Source: Cristatella mucedo (taxonomy: Eukaryota > Bryozoa > Phylactolaemata > Cristatellidae). Taken from it: a stretch of 64,000 nucleotides of DNA. The notes under the pieces were generated by a model that was given only the letters and a program-made list of their open reading frames with translations, was not told where the DNA came from and did not search any database. Position numbers and translations under genes: made by a program. The stretch is from positions 1,956,001 to 2,020,000 of the forward strand of contig WPIO01000013.1 in the NCBI GenBank assembly GCA_009760855.2, read 5' to 3'. Shown in pieces: positions 45,896 to 59,310 of this stretch (positions are counted from its first letter, which is position 1; each line of letters starts with the position of its first letter).

Positions 45896-47364
45896 CCACT
45901 GCAAGCGTGATGAATGCTGCTGGGGCGCTTGTGACGCAGTCGAGGAAAGGCTGTCAAATCAGTTGCTCGGCATTCGCTGTTCCTTAGAAAATGGACTGCG
46001 AAATTGCACCCGGCCACCGGTCCACCGACTCATTTGCTGCGTCAGAAAGTATTTTGAGTACATTTTCTCAGGAAAGCGCAACTGGAACGGCGTGGAGTTT
46101 GGTCGACGCCTTCTTGACACAGTGCTGCGTCACGTGAAATCGGTACGCACGCGAGATTTTAGCGGCTGATAACTAGCTCCGAAAGTGAGTCGTTAAAAGC
46201 GTAGAGCTTTGCGCCAGCGATTAGGCGCAGATTTATGGTCCATTTTTGCGAAGAACGCTCGAGCGATAAGCCTCAAAGCGTGGCAAATGCGCGCCAAAGG
46301 CGACGGCGCGATGAGTGCACTCGCGTGCCACTTCAGTTTCGCGGAGCCGGCGCGCACGGTTTGGCGATCGCGCCGGTCGCCGCCATTCGGACGATCACCT
46401 CTAACTCAGCTCGCATTGAGACGATCGAGCGGAGCTGTCGCGCGCGACAGCTCCGCTCCCCAAGCGACGGCAGCGACGCACTTCCGGAGCTGAGGCCTTC
46501 CTGGCGGGCGCATTCCCGGCGAGCGACATCCAGCGGCGGCGGTGGGGGGCGGGTGGGCGGGCGGTCGCTCGGGCTCGCTCGCTCGCCGCCCAGCGGCGGC
46601 CACGCTCACCGTCGGCGCGCGCTGCGCTGGGAGACGGCGAGCGCCGTCGGCGAGCGAGCGGCTCCGCCGACTGCCCGTAGGCGCTATGCGCGCGACCGCC
46701 CTCCGCGGCTGGCAGCCCGCGGCGGTGGCGGCGACGGCAACAATTGCGTGGGTAAGCGTGGCACGCGTGCACCCCCCCCCCCCCAGAGAGCCACTCACCT
46801 CTGGCGCTATCCGACGCTCTCGCTGCCGGCGGCTGGCGGGGGCGCGACGACAGAAATTAAGATACGCCTACATCCCGCGGGCCATTCGCGTCATTTCATT
46901 TTCTCTTTGAATCCGTCGGTCGGCGGCGGCGGCAGCGGCAGCAGGCGAGCAGCGGCGAGCGTCCGCTATTGGCGTGCGGTCTGCGCCGGCAGGAAGCGAC
47001 AGAGAGAGAGAGAGAGGTGCGCAGGGGCTGCGGGCGGGTGCACCGGGACTGCGGCGCGCCCGCCCCGGCGAATGGCAGACGATTAGCGGCAAAGGGTAAC
47101 CGCGGCAGGTGGACCCGAGCGGCGGCCAAGAGACGCCGCTGCAGTGCGGAGAAGTGGCGCAGCCAATAAATTCGATGGCCAATACTTAGTTTTAGCTCTG
47201 CACAGCGGTCGGAATCCCTCGCCGGCGGCGGCGGCGGCCTAGCCTAACAGTGCCCTCGCAATGTTCTCGTTCTCGCCTCAGCAGACGAATGCGAGGAGTG
47301 CACTTCCAGAGTGAACACTGGCCAGGTTGCACGCGGCAGCCCTAGCGGTTGCAAGCCTTTGGAC
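45896..47364. other. CpG-rich unassigned region
   Basis: 46.2-47.3 kb is strongly CpG-rich with long but domain-free frames (for example 46235-47086). It contains a 32-bp perfect palindrome at 46427. It may be a promoter region. Confidence 0.45.
46427..46458. repeat. 32-bp perfect palindrome
   Basis: The two 16-bp arms, GAGCGGAGCTGTCGCG and its exact reverse complement, meet with no spacer. Confidence 0.97.
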
Positions 47365-47413
47365 ACGGGTGACATGCACAGGGTCAGCATGCACGTGTAG
47401 CTAGTGGCAGCCT
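47365..47413 (-). mobile_element. Family A LINE 3' UTR fragment
   Basis: GGTGACATGCACAGGGTCAG, CATGCACGTGTAGCTAGTGG and CAGCCTGC match the family A 3' UTR (for example 45706-45744). It abuts the start of the R2/NeSL-like copy 1. Confidence 0.7.
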
Positions 47414-48081
47414 GCCGCTCCTACTGGGAGACCGAGTCACGGGCCCAAGCTGTTGATAATGACCGTCTGCAGACTCTCCTCGCTCGGACCATCCCTTCTC
47501 ACCCGACTCAGCTATCCACTCTGATGTCTCAGCTGTCGGAGGAGGACGTCGCCTCCTGCCTTCGCAGAGCCCGCAACACGTCTCCGGGAGCTGACAGTCT
47601 GGAATATAGCCACTTACGCCTCATCGACCCGGGTTGCACGCTCATTGCGTGCATCCTGAACGGCTGCCATCACTTCGGAGACGTTCCTTCCTCGTATAAA
47701 ACGGGTTTTACTATCCTTATCCACAAGAAGGGCGACCCAATCATGCCCGGTAACTTTCGTCCCATCACGCTCTTGCCCACTCTTTACAAGCTGCTCTCGG
47801 ACAGCCTGGATACTAGGCTGTGCATGCTCGCTGGTGGCCGTGGGTTGCTGTCACCGCAGCAAAAGGGCTTCGTTCCGGGTGTGGAGGGCTGCCTAGAGCA
47901 GCATTTTTTCTTGTGGAGAGCTCATTTGACAAGGCCTGAGATCGGCGGGCGCTGGCGTTTGTACTCAGCTTTTCTCGACCTACAGAATGCCTTTGGCCGC
48001 ATTCCACATGTCTCCCTTCTCAGTGTGCTTCGGCATGCCGGAGTGGAGGAGAGCTACTGCACGTTTGTTAGGCGCCTGTAA
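47414..48081 (+). pseudogene. R2/NeSL-like RT, N-terminal palm and fingers
   Basis: About 220 codons open from the element's 5' break, with no natural start codon (the frame begins in fused family A sequence). Carries RT motifs 0-3 (NTSPGADSLEYSHL, HKKGDPIMPGNFRPITLLPT, QQKGFVPGVEGCLEQ, LYSAFLDLQNAFGRIPH). It ends at a stop after FVRRL, where related sequence continues. Confidence 0.78.
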
Positions 48082-48949
48082 ACCGGCTCGCTTCTGGAGC
48101 TTTGGGTGCACGACGAGATGCTGGTGACGCTTCCTGCGACTGCCTGCGTGCGGCAGGGCGACCGTCTATCGCCGATCCTCTTTGATCTAGCGATGGGACC
48201 GATTGTCAGACTCGCTTACAACATGCACGAGTCCAGCTTCCAGCTTGGTAGAACCTCCCTGTCGGTCTGTGTTTTGGCAGATGACCTCACCCTATTCTCA
48301 GGCATGTCTTCTGGTCTTTAGGCCCTCGTGTTCGCAGTTGAACAGGCTGCGTCGACGCTAGGCATGCAGTTCCGGTTTGTGAAGTGCTGTGTTTTCGCCC
48401 AAAATGATGCGAAGGTCGTGCCCACCTCAGTCACTCCACATGACAGGCGGATCCCCGAGCTGCCGGAGATCGAGTCAGTGGCCCCCCATGGAGCCACGCA
48501 TGGTCTCGGGAAGCCTAGGGCGGAAATAGAGCCGGCGGAAATAGAGCTCTTCCCTTGCAATCGACATTCATCTGCTTCAGGCCAGCCTTCTCGCCTCTTG
48601 ACAAAACATTGACGCCTTGCGGACTTCCCTCCGGCCACGGCTCGACAACCGTTTTCGGGCTTGGCTTGTGCCTATGGCTACTCTGCAACCAGCCGAAAAG
48701 TCTCTGATGGAGCTAGGTCGCTTCGCGTGCGGTCTGCCGAACTTTTCATTTCTGCATTTTCTGTTTGCCTCACTCTGCGGGCGGGCTCTGCTTGGTCCAC
48801 TTCCGGACGAACGCCTCCATCCTATGAGCTGCGAAAGCCTGTCGCATTCTGTGCTCGCCCGATGCGTGCATCCGTCAAGTCTCCCGTCACAGAATCGACG
48901 GGGAAGTCGCCAGCCTGGATGGTACGCCGTCGTCTGATGAGGAACGCTT

Positions 48950-49765
48950 GTGATACCTGAAGCCATCGGCCCTGGCAGTAGGGCTGGCCCAATCTCGCTG
49001 TGGTCGGACACGAGTAAGTGCTCCAAGCGGCTTTCCTGTTGCCTCTCACTGGCCGGCCTTGAAGTGCTGGCTGTGTCTACCGACCCTGACGGCATCGAGC
49101 ACTGGGTCGTGCCACGAGTTGTTAACACGAAGTTGCGAGACTTCGCCAGGCTTGTGGATGGCCGTGCTTGGGCGGCCCAGCCTGCACAGGGCAATGTCAC
49201 CCGCTGCCTGGCCACGGACAGATTCGCCACCCACAGTCACTTCTTGACCACGGGACTTGGCCTGTTGTTCCGAGCTTGGCGGTTCGTGCAACGAGCGTGC
49301 ATGGACCTGCAAACAGTGGCTACTGCCAGGAGTTGGACATGCCCTGGAACGGTTACCAGCTGCCGCCTATGCCGCACGGAGGCAGAGACAGCTTGCTACG
49401 TGCTGAGCCACTGCCGGCCGATGCTACGTGCAATTACGATCCGACACAACCTGGTTCTGGGCCGCCTAATTGGAGCTCTTCCGACCACCGCGATGAACTA
49501 CATGACGTCGGGCCACGCCATGGCTCTTGCTGGTGGTCTGGCTCTCAAGCCGGACCTGGTCATCGACAATGGCACCGATATGGTAATCGTTGATGTGACG
49601 CTGCCGTTCGGTATCAGCGAGGATGCTCTGATTGCGGCGACCCGGAACAAGACCGATAAATATGCAGCCAATGCCCGATCTTTCCTGACCGCTGGCTACA
49701 GGTTGGCAGTTGTGAGGCCCTTCTTTGAAACATTTCCGGGAACTTCTTGCCACCTGCTGGTCTGA
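48950..49765 (+). pseudogene. R2/NeSL-like C-terminal knuckle and endonuclease
   Basis: A 271-codon open frame. The knuckle reads C-x2-C-x8-Y-x4-C: the canonical His is Tyr (TAC), while copy 2 keeps CAC. The endonuclease has PD in KPDLV, Asp in IVDVTLPF and Lys in KTDKY, consistent with a PD-(D/E)XK site. Family C-terminal VGALGSW-type residues are missing. Without an RT in frame this is a fragment. Confidence 0.78.
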
Positions 49766-52470
<2,705 letters not shown>

Positions 52471-52798
52471 CTAAAGCCGAGTTTACACAGCGAGAGCGAG
52501 TCTTGCTTTCTACCGTCGCTGTACCTACCCGAATCTTCGGTGTATACGTCAAAAATACACAGGGGAGCGGTCCAAAACCAATGGAAGACTTAATGAAGAC
52601 TCGACTGCCACAAGTGGTCCATGTCTTTGCCAAGAATCAGGCAAGACTTAGCAAATGACCAATCGCAGGTGCCGTCGAGGGCAAGCCTTCTTCATCGCTT
52701 CAAAAAGCATGGCGGATGACTCGACCGACGAAATCATCGAAGCGTTCCTCCGAGAGTTCCTGTTTATGGGAATCCGCGAGCCAGACACACAAGAATAA
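52471..52798 (+). mobile_element. Possible PIF/Harbinger-type DNA transposon 5' remnant
   Basis: GCCGAGTTTACACAGCGAGA resembles the terminal sequence of many animal Harbinger elements (GCCGAGTTTACAC...). It is followed at 52709 by a short frame MADDSTDEIIEAFLREFLF ending in TAA at 52798, of the type seen at the start of such transposases. No matching inverted end was found downstream, so a solo remnant is the best reading. Recognition is from family resemblance only. Confidence 0.3.
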
Positions 52799-53727
52799 TT
52801 AGTGAGGCAGCTCACGATAAAAGTAATCGCGGAAGGCTACAATTCTCCCGGAAGTGCACGTTGAATCATTTCCTACTTCCCTAACAATCGCCCTCTTCTC
52901 GCAAATTCCAACGGGCGGAGCAAGTAAGAAATGACAAGACTTATAGGAACGCTAACCATGTTAGCTTGCTGCAAGCAGGAGCATCAAAGTAGGAAAGAAG
53001 TAGGTATGCAGCAAGATTCTCCGTGTATACCAGGCTTAATACAGCGATTCGTACGCGGCCTCAGGGCTCTCGCTGCTGCTACTGCATCCGTCAGTTTCCG
53101 AGGGACTACACGTAAGCCAGAAATACCATTTTTGCATAATCAAATTTAAAGTAATTTCATGCTTTTGTGAACTTTCTAAGTCAGTCTGAATTTCTGCTGA
53201 AGTTGCCATTACTGCTACTAACACTAATTTAGTAGTGATTCTTGAACTCAAGTGCTTCACCACAAACACAGTGCACATTCTCACGCACCTTCTATTCAGC
53301 TGTCGGTGTAGCTATTTTGTCTTGATCTAAAAACTAACAGCCATCTCGGCATTTAGGTAGTCTGCAATGCTCAATCTGAACCCATTACTTTCCTGATGTT
53401 CAGACTAAGTCAAGAAACGCGCGAGACGCTAACACGATAGCCGAATGCCCCGGCACAAATCTACCCTTCCAATAAGGCGGCACTGTACATTTCCACGGCG
53501 CCAGTACTCAGGCAACCGGCCGGACGGCTCTGTGTGGGCCCTTCTACCATCGCTGAGGCAATAAATATTCATGAACGAGCCACAAAGGCCACATAGCGAT
53601 CAAACAGACCGTAAATGTCAACGTGCTATAAACCGGCCAACCCAGGTTACCAGCACTTCACACTTGGCTCGTGGTGGGGTGGGAATGCCATTAGAATCAA
53701 CCTTATCGAGAAACACTCCTCCTCGAA
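52799..53727. other. No gene recognised
   Basis: No recognisable coding or repeat feature. Confidence 0.4.
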
Positions 53728-55425
53728 TGACCTCAATAATATGTCATTAGCCTCAGGTCATGTCCCAGCACCTTTCAAAAATCTGTAGTCAGGCCACTTC
53801 TCAAGAAAGCGACACTAGACCAAGAGAACTTAAGCAACTACCGCTCAGTCTCCCTTCTACCATTCCTATAAAAGACACTGGAACGGGTCGTGGCGGACCA
53901 GCGGAACTCATATGTCGAAACCTCACACCTTGCTAGTAAGTTCGTCTGAATTTAGAGCTAATTACTCCACAGAGTCAGCATTGCTTAGGGTATACAACGA
54001 CCTACTTAGGAATGCAGACATGGGTAGAGTGTCTCTGCTTGTTTTGCTCGATCTTTCGGCACCTTTTGATACTATCGATCACAAAGTTCTTCTAGAGCGC
54101 CTCTCATCTCGCCTGGGCATCACTGGCACTGCTCTGCAGTGGTTCAGGTCCTATCTCAGTGGGAGACTGCAGAGTATTGACGTGAATGGACAAAGATCAT
54201 CTGAAGTACCTCTAAAATATGGAGTACCTCAGGGCTCCGTGCTAGTTCCGGTTCTTTTCACGGTTTATACTCTGCCTCTTGCTGATGTGATTGCCAAGCA
54301 CAATCTAGGCTTTCACTTCTATGCGGATGACACTCAGTTGTACCTTTGCTTTGATCCCTCCCAGCCTTCGAGCACGTCAAATTCTCTGAACTCATTTGCT
54401 ACATGCATTGATGACATCCGCACATAGATGGCAGCAAATTTTCGAAAACTTAACGATGATAAAACTAACTTACTAGTTATGGACAAACCCAGCGTGATTC
54501 ACAAATTGGAAAGGCTGACTCTCAAAATTGGCTCTGCCAGCATATCTCCAGTTAAATCAGCACGAAATCTAGGTGTCATATTCCAAAGCGACCTCTCGTT
54601 AGACGACCATATCAGCTCCACAGTCAAATCTGCCTATTTTCAGCTTCATGACATTGCTAAAATTCGTGCTTGTTTAGATAAAGATACCACATCTAAGTTG
54701 GTCCATGCATTCGTGACATCCCGTCTCGACTTCTGCAACTCACTGCTTACTGGCCTACCAGCATGTGCGATCAGGTGATTGCAGCTGTTGCAAAACTCGG
54801 CAGCTAGGCTTGTCTGTCGTGAGCGTCGAAGTTGCCACATTACTCCACTTCTCGCCGACCTGCACTGGCTACGAGTCAAGCAATTAGTCACGGATTGACT
54901 TCAAGGTTCTGTCGCTCACACTTTTAGGTCCCTTCATTCTATGGCTCCAGCCTATCTGTCAGATATACTACCCCATCAGGCCAAGCATCGTACCACCCGC
55001 TTTTTGGAATCCAAGAGTCTAGAAATACCTCGTACAAACCTTAAATCCTTTGGAGACCGTGCATTTAGTTCGTATGCTCCCAAAGCCTGGAACTCCCTCC
55101 CGACCTGAGTCAGAATATCCCCTGACCTGACCACATTTATAAGGAACTTAAAAACACACCTATTTAGGGCAGCATTTAGTGGGTCCCTGTGATTCGTCCT
55201 TGATGTGCTTATGCGTGCTGACACTGTGCATGCTGCCACTAACCACATTTGCATGCTGACCCTGTACATGTCACCCTTAACCATATTATTCATTCTGTTT
55301 GTTTTTCAAGCATGATTTTACTTACCATTCAATTGCATTTCCCTTTGCAGCAAATGTAAAGCGCCTAGAAAGAGATTAAGTTCTCCGGAGGCGCTTTATC
55401 AAGTGCATTATTATTATTAAAAATA
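53728..55425 (+). mobile_element. Family A LINE, best-preserved RT
   Basis: Starts before the RT (ATATGTCATTAGCCTCAGGT) and ends with GCGCCTAGAAAGAGATTAAG and (ATT)n at about 55425. The RT reads nearly intact across 53912-54778 with one stop (after CIDDIRT, TAG). It includes [29 protein letters not shown] and [14 protein letters not shown]. The thumb continues into LQLLQNSAARLVC and the C-terminal SYAPKAWNSLPT. The endonuclease half is missing. Confidence 0.88.
53912..54778 (+). pseudogene. Family A reverse transcriptase, palm and thumb
   Basis: Two consecutive in-frame segments (53912-54427 and 54428-54778) separated by a single TAG and then ending in TGA. The catalytic FYADDTQ is intact. 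The PQGS motif is normal apart from Val for Gly just after it (SVLVP instead of SVLGP). The length and order of motifs match L2/CR1-type RTs. The two stops probably disable it. Confidence 0.82.
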
Positions 55426-56243
55426 GAACATTATGCGTGCACACAAACAAGGAGGAACTAATATCCATGCCCTATGGTACAAGCGACTGCGACAGGGATT
55501 TAACGTAGCTTGTTTGGGAATCCATTTCTATTTGCCTTACATTCAGTAAGACAGTCTGAGTGGCAGAGGCTGGACAACATTCTGGAGATCTCTTAGCTGT
55601 GCATACTGTCAGACTCTCGAGACATGGTAAGCAATGAAGTTACTGGTAAATGGAGCAGAAAGTCAAATCCATTTGCTTTGACGACACCTCGATCCAGCAA
55701 CCACATCGTGGTCGAACCACAATCCATTGATAGATGCGTGGACGGGGACGCGAAGACACTACTGCATTGCATTCGCAAAGTTGAACACTTCCATTACCGC
55801 AGCGAACCCCACGCATAAATCATGAGACATAAAACAATCTTTCCCATACAGAAAAGGATGCGAAGCCCAGCCGTCGAAAGGCAGAGTCAGTGATCTAAAA
55901 AGTTAGTCGTCTTCTCCTTTGTGCTAACACAAGCGCAGGGATACGACATAAAACCACATTCGAGCATTGCACGCGGCCGCAGAAGCACGTGTAGTCATCG
56001 GTAACATGGCCGGGGCTTTCTGCCTAGCATATTTATGACTCCTAGAGATGACACCTGCCACTTGCGAGTGCTCTCCTGCGAGGTCGCAGGTGAGCACTCG
56101 CAGCTTGGCTCGTACCGGCGGCAGAGCAGGAGTCCAATTTTTCAGCAGCTAGTAGAGTGGCCGTCTCAGCAGTAGGTCAACACACAAAAAACAGCAAGAA
56201 CAATCGCTTCTTCTATTTATCGCAGCGTCAGTCAAGACGAATA
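55426..56243. other. No gene recognised; contains a strong hairpin
   Basis: Single-copy-looking sequence with a 19-bp-stem inverted repeat at 56063-56102. Confidence 0.45.
56063..56102. repeat. Hairpin, 19-bp stem with 2-nt centre
   Basis: TGCGAGTGCTCTCCTGCGA and TCGCAGGTGAGCACTCGCA pair with a single mismatch across a GG centre. Confidence 0.92.
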
Positions 56244-56545
56244 ATATTAGTAATAATAATAATAACACACTTGTTGAAGCCCCCTCAGAGAACTCAATCT
56301 CTTTCTAGCGGCTTTACATTTGCTGCAATGGAAACACGAACGAATAGTTAGTGGTAGCATGTTCGACAAACATCAAGAACAACATTGTTAGGAGTGACAT
56401 GCAAAATGTCAGCATGCAAGTGTGGTTGGTTAGTGGCAGCATGCACAGTGCCAGCACGCATAAGTACATAAAGGAAGAATCACAAAGACCCGCTAAATGC
56501 TGTGATAAATAGATGCGTTTCTAGGTTCTTTTTAAATGTGGTCGA
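56244..56545 (-). mobile_element. Family A LINE 3' end
   Basis: (AAT)n, ACACACTTGTTGAAGCCCCC, TCTTTCTAGCGGCTTTACAT, then the 3' UTR to GGTTCTTTTTAAATGTGGTC. It is truncated at 56545. Confidence 0.78.
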
Positions 56546-56689
56546 GGCACGAAGGGCACCAGGCACCTTTACGCTACCGGCGGCAGCCAATTGCTCGACC
56601 CCGTGAAGGTCATGGATTCTGGCATCCCGAGCCATAGATGTATGCATCGGCTCTTCCCATTTCCCTCCAGAAAGCTTCAACCGCGTCCT

Positions 56690-57350
56690 GCACCATTTCC
56701 AAAAACTCTGCAGCTAGATTTGCCGCCAGCGTCGCAGTTGCCACATCAAACCAATTCTCGCCGACCTGCACTGGCTCCCAGTCAAGCAGTGCGTTGACTT
56801 CAAGGTTCGGTCACTAACTTCTAGGTCCATTCATTCTCTGGCTCCAGCATACCTATCGACTCTACACCGCTACCGGGCTAAGCATCGTACAACCGCTTTT
56901 CAGAATTGAATCGTTTAGCTAAACCTCGCTTGAACCTCAAATCCCTTGGAGACCGTTCCTTCACTTCGTATGCTCCCAACTCCTGGAACTCAATCCCAGC
57001 TGAAATCACAACATCCTCCGACTTGGCCACATTAAAAAAAAGCTAAAAACGCATTTATGTATCATAGCATTTAGTGGGTCCGTGCGATTCGTCCTTTGTG
57101 TGCTTATGCGTGCTGGCGCCGTGCATGCTGCCACTAACCATATTTGCATGCTGGCCCTGTGCACGTCACCACTAACCTTATAATAATGCACTTGATAAAG
57201 CGCCCTCAGAGAACTCATTGCTTTGCATGTTGTCATTGAGCATACTACCAATAAATATTCAGTAATATCTTCTTTTTGCGATATGTAAAGTAGCTAGAAA
57301 GAGATATTGATGGATAAGTTCTCTGAGAGCGCTTTAAAAATATTATTATT
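56690..57350 (+). mobile_element. Family A LINE 3' third, with a small inverted tail insertion
   Basis: CAAAAACTCTGCAGCTAGAT through CGTCGCAGTTGCCACATCAA and the C-terminal CTCCTGGAACTCAATCCCAG, to a stem-loop with an insertion (AAAGAGATATTGATGGATAA). It is interrupted at 57180-57216 by about 37 bp of minus-strand family A tail. Confidence 0.78.
57180..57216 (-). mobile_element. 37-bp family A tail fragment
   Basis: TAATAATGCACTTGATAAAG, CGCCCTCAGAGAACTCA. Opposite in orientation to its host element. Confidence 0.7.
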
Positions 57351-57937
57351 TCATAGGTCACCTTATCATCCTTAAAAAATCTAAATTAACTGCAGAAGGT
57401 TCATTCCTGGTGTCACCATCAGCACATATCAGCTCATGTTTTTGTAATCTCAGCATTACAAATGCTAGACTTCAGGCTATCAGCAAATGATTTATTTCCA
57501 GCATCACAGTCATTAAAGTTAGGTTCAAGCACCCTGCATATATATGCATCTGACGCTGCTCGGGTAAGTACCAATCCGCAATTCAATCAATGCAGCACAG
57601 CACTGCTATGCAGCTAGCTAGGGTGTGTTTAGTCCATTCTCCGTAATTAGCCGTAGTTCTGCATAGGACTTTCCTAAAACCCAAATTTTGGTCAAGTAAA
57701 AAACCAATTCAACTTTGATGCACTCAAGTCAGCGAAGAGTGGATGCCGTATACCCGTCTAGATTGAAAATGAAGCTTCAGTTACAATGCTCACAATTTTA
57801 GACGCTGATAGCGAAAGACGGCGGCCACTGGTCCTCGCAATTACCTCAATACTGACGCCAACTGCAGCAGTGGCTCCTAAACTACAATCGTTTGCTCTAA
57901 ACGCAGTTGCATTCATATCGGGTACTAGTCAAAAACC
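57351..57937. other. No gene recognised
   Basis: No coding or repeat feature recognised. Confidence 0.4.
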
Positions 57938-59310
57938 CTCTGAAATACGGGGTACCTCAGGGGTCCGTGCTTGGTCATGTTCTTTTCACGGTTTATACTC
58001 TCACCATTGCCGATATTATTGCCAGGCACAATCTAGGCTTTCACTTCGATGGAGATGACACTCAGTTATACCTCTACTCTGATCCCTTCCAGCCCTCAGC
58101 ACGCCGATTTTCTCAACTCCCTTGCTGCATGTATTGATGACCTTCGCATATGGATGGCAGCAAACTTTCTTACATGTAATGATGATAAAACTAACTTACT
58201 ATTTATTGGCATGCCAAGTGGGATTCGGATATTGGAAAGGTTATCGCTGAAAATCGGCTCTGACAGCACATTTACAGCTGAATCTGTACGAAATCTAGGT
58301 GTTGTGTTCCAAAGTGACCTCTTATGAGAAACCACATCAGATCCACAGTCAAGTCTGCCTACTTTTAGCTATATAATATTTCTAAACTTTGCGCTTGTTT
58401 AGATGGGGATACCACATCTAAGTTGGTCCATGCATTTGTGACATCCCGTCTAGACTTCTGTAACTCACTGTTTACTGGCCTACCGGCTAGTGCACTCAGG
58501 CACTTACAGCTGGTTCAAAAGCATTTGTGAAATCCCGTCTTGACTTCAGCAACTCACTTACTGGCCTACCGGCAAGTGCGATCAGGCGATTTCAACTGGT
58601 GCTAAACTCTGCAGTTAGACTTCTCTGTCGTGAGCGTCGCAGTTGCCACATCACACCACTTTTCGGAAACCTGCACTGGCTCCCAGTCAAGCAATGCATC
58701 ATCTTCAAGGTTGTGTCACTTACTTTTAGGTCCATTTATTTTTTTGGCTCCAGCCTACCTATCAGATCTACACCTCACCATGCTAAAGATAGTACCAACC
58801 ACCTTTCGGAATCGAATCGTTTATTTCCCTTTGCAGCAAATTTAAAGCGACTAGGAAGAGATTGAGTTCTCTGAGGGTGCTTTATCAAGTGCATTATTGT
58901 TATCTATACCTCGTGCGAACCGCATCCTTTGGAGACCATGCCATTAGTTCGAATGCTCCCAAAACCTGGAACTCATTCCTGACTTGCGTCATGACATCTG
59001 CCGACCTGCCTACATTTAAAAAGAAACTAATATCGACCTATTTATCACAGCATTTAGTGGGTCCTTGCGATTCGTCCCCTATGTGCTTATGCGTGCTGAC
59101 ACTGTGCATGCTGCCACTAACCATACTTCCAAATGCTGGCCCTGCGTGTGTCACCCCTAACCATTGTTTTTCTTGTTTCGTATTGAGCATGCTAACACTA
59201 ACCATTCGATCGTGATTCCGACGCAGCAATTTTAAAGCGTCTATAAAGAGATCGAGTTCGCTGAGGACGTTTTATCAAACGTATTGTTATTATTATTATT
59301 AGTCCCTGAC
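57938..59310 (+). mobile_element. Family A LINE, rearranged
   Basis: Starts at [20 protein letters not shown] and continues to the palm, where YADD is DGDD (FHFDGDDTQLYLYSDP). The thumb and C-terminus follow, to a stem-loop and (ATT)n at about 59300. Two rearrangements: an 89-bp tandem duplication (58432-58609) in the SRLDFCNSLLTGLP-coding part, and an 80-bp tail-only insertion at 58824-58903. Confidence 0.85.
58824..58903 (+). mobile_element. Tail-only family A insertion inside a family A copy
   Basis: TTTCCCTTTGCAGCAAATTT, AAAGCGACTAGGAAGAGATT, GAGTTCTCTGAGGGTGCTTT, ATCAAGTGCATTATTGTTAT. It sits between GAATCGTTTA and CTATACCTCG, which are contiguous in other copies. Confidence 0.85.

Larger units (their letters stand above)
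47414..49765 (+). mobile_element. R2/NeSL-like LINE copy 1 (RT + CCHC + REL endonuclease)
   Basis: A 5'-truncated element encoding an RT and a C-terminal restriction-like endonuclease, the architecture of the R2/NeSL/CRE group, which insert at specific sites. The DNA-binding N-terminus is absent. Seen in order: SPGADSLEYSHLRLI, LIHKKGDPIMPGNFRPITLL, FLDLQNAFGRIPH, VRQGDRLSPILFDLA, VLADDLTLFSG (catalytic ADD), a knuckle CRLC...YVLSHC, and the endonuclease stretch KPDLVIDNG...VIVDVTLPF...KTDKYA. Stops at 48079-48081 and 48319-48321 split the RT, and the C-terminus is diverged after LAVVRPFF. Confidence 0.87.

Noticed and set aside
46235-47086. 283-codon plus-strand frame
   Set aside because: High-GC composition with overlapping frames on both strands, Arg/Gly/Ala-rich, no domain; start and end are not supported by other signals.
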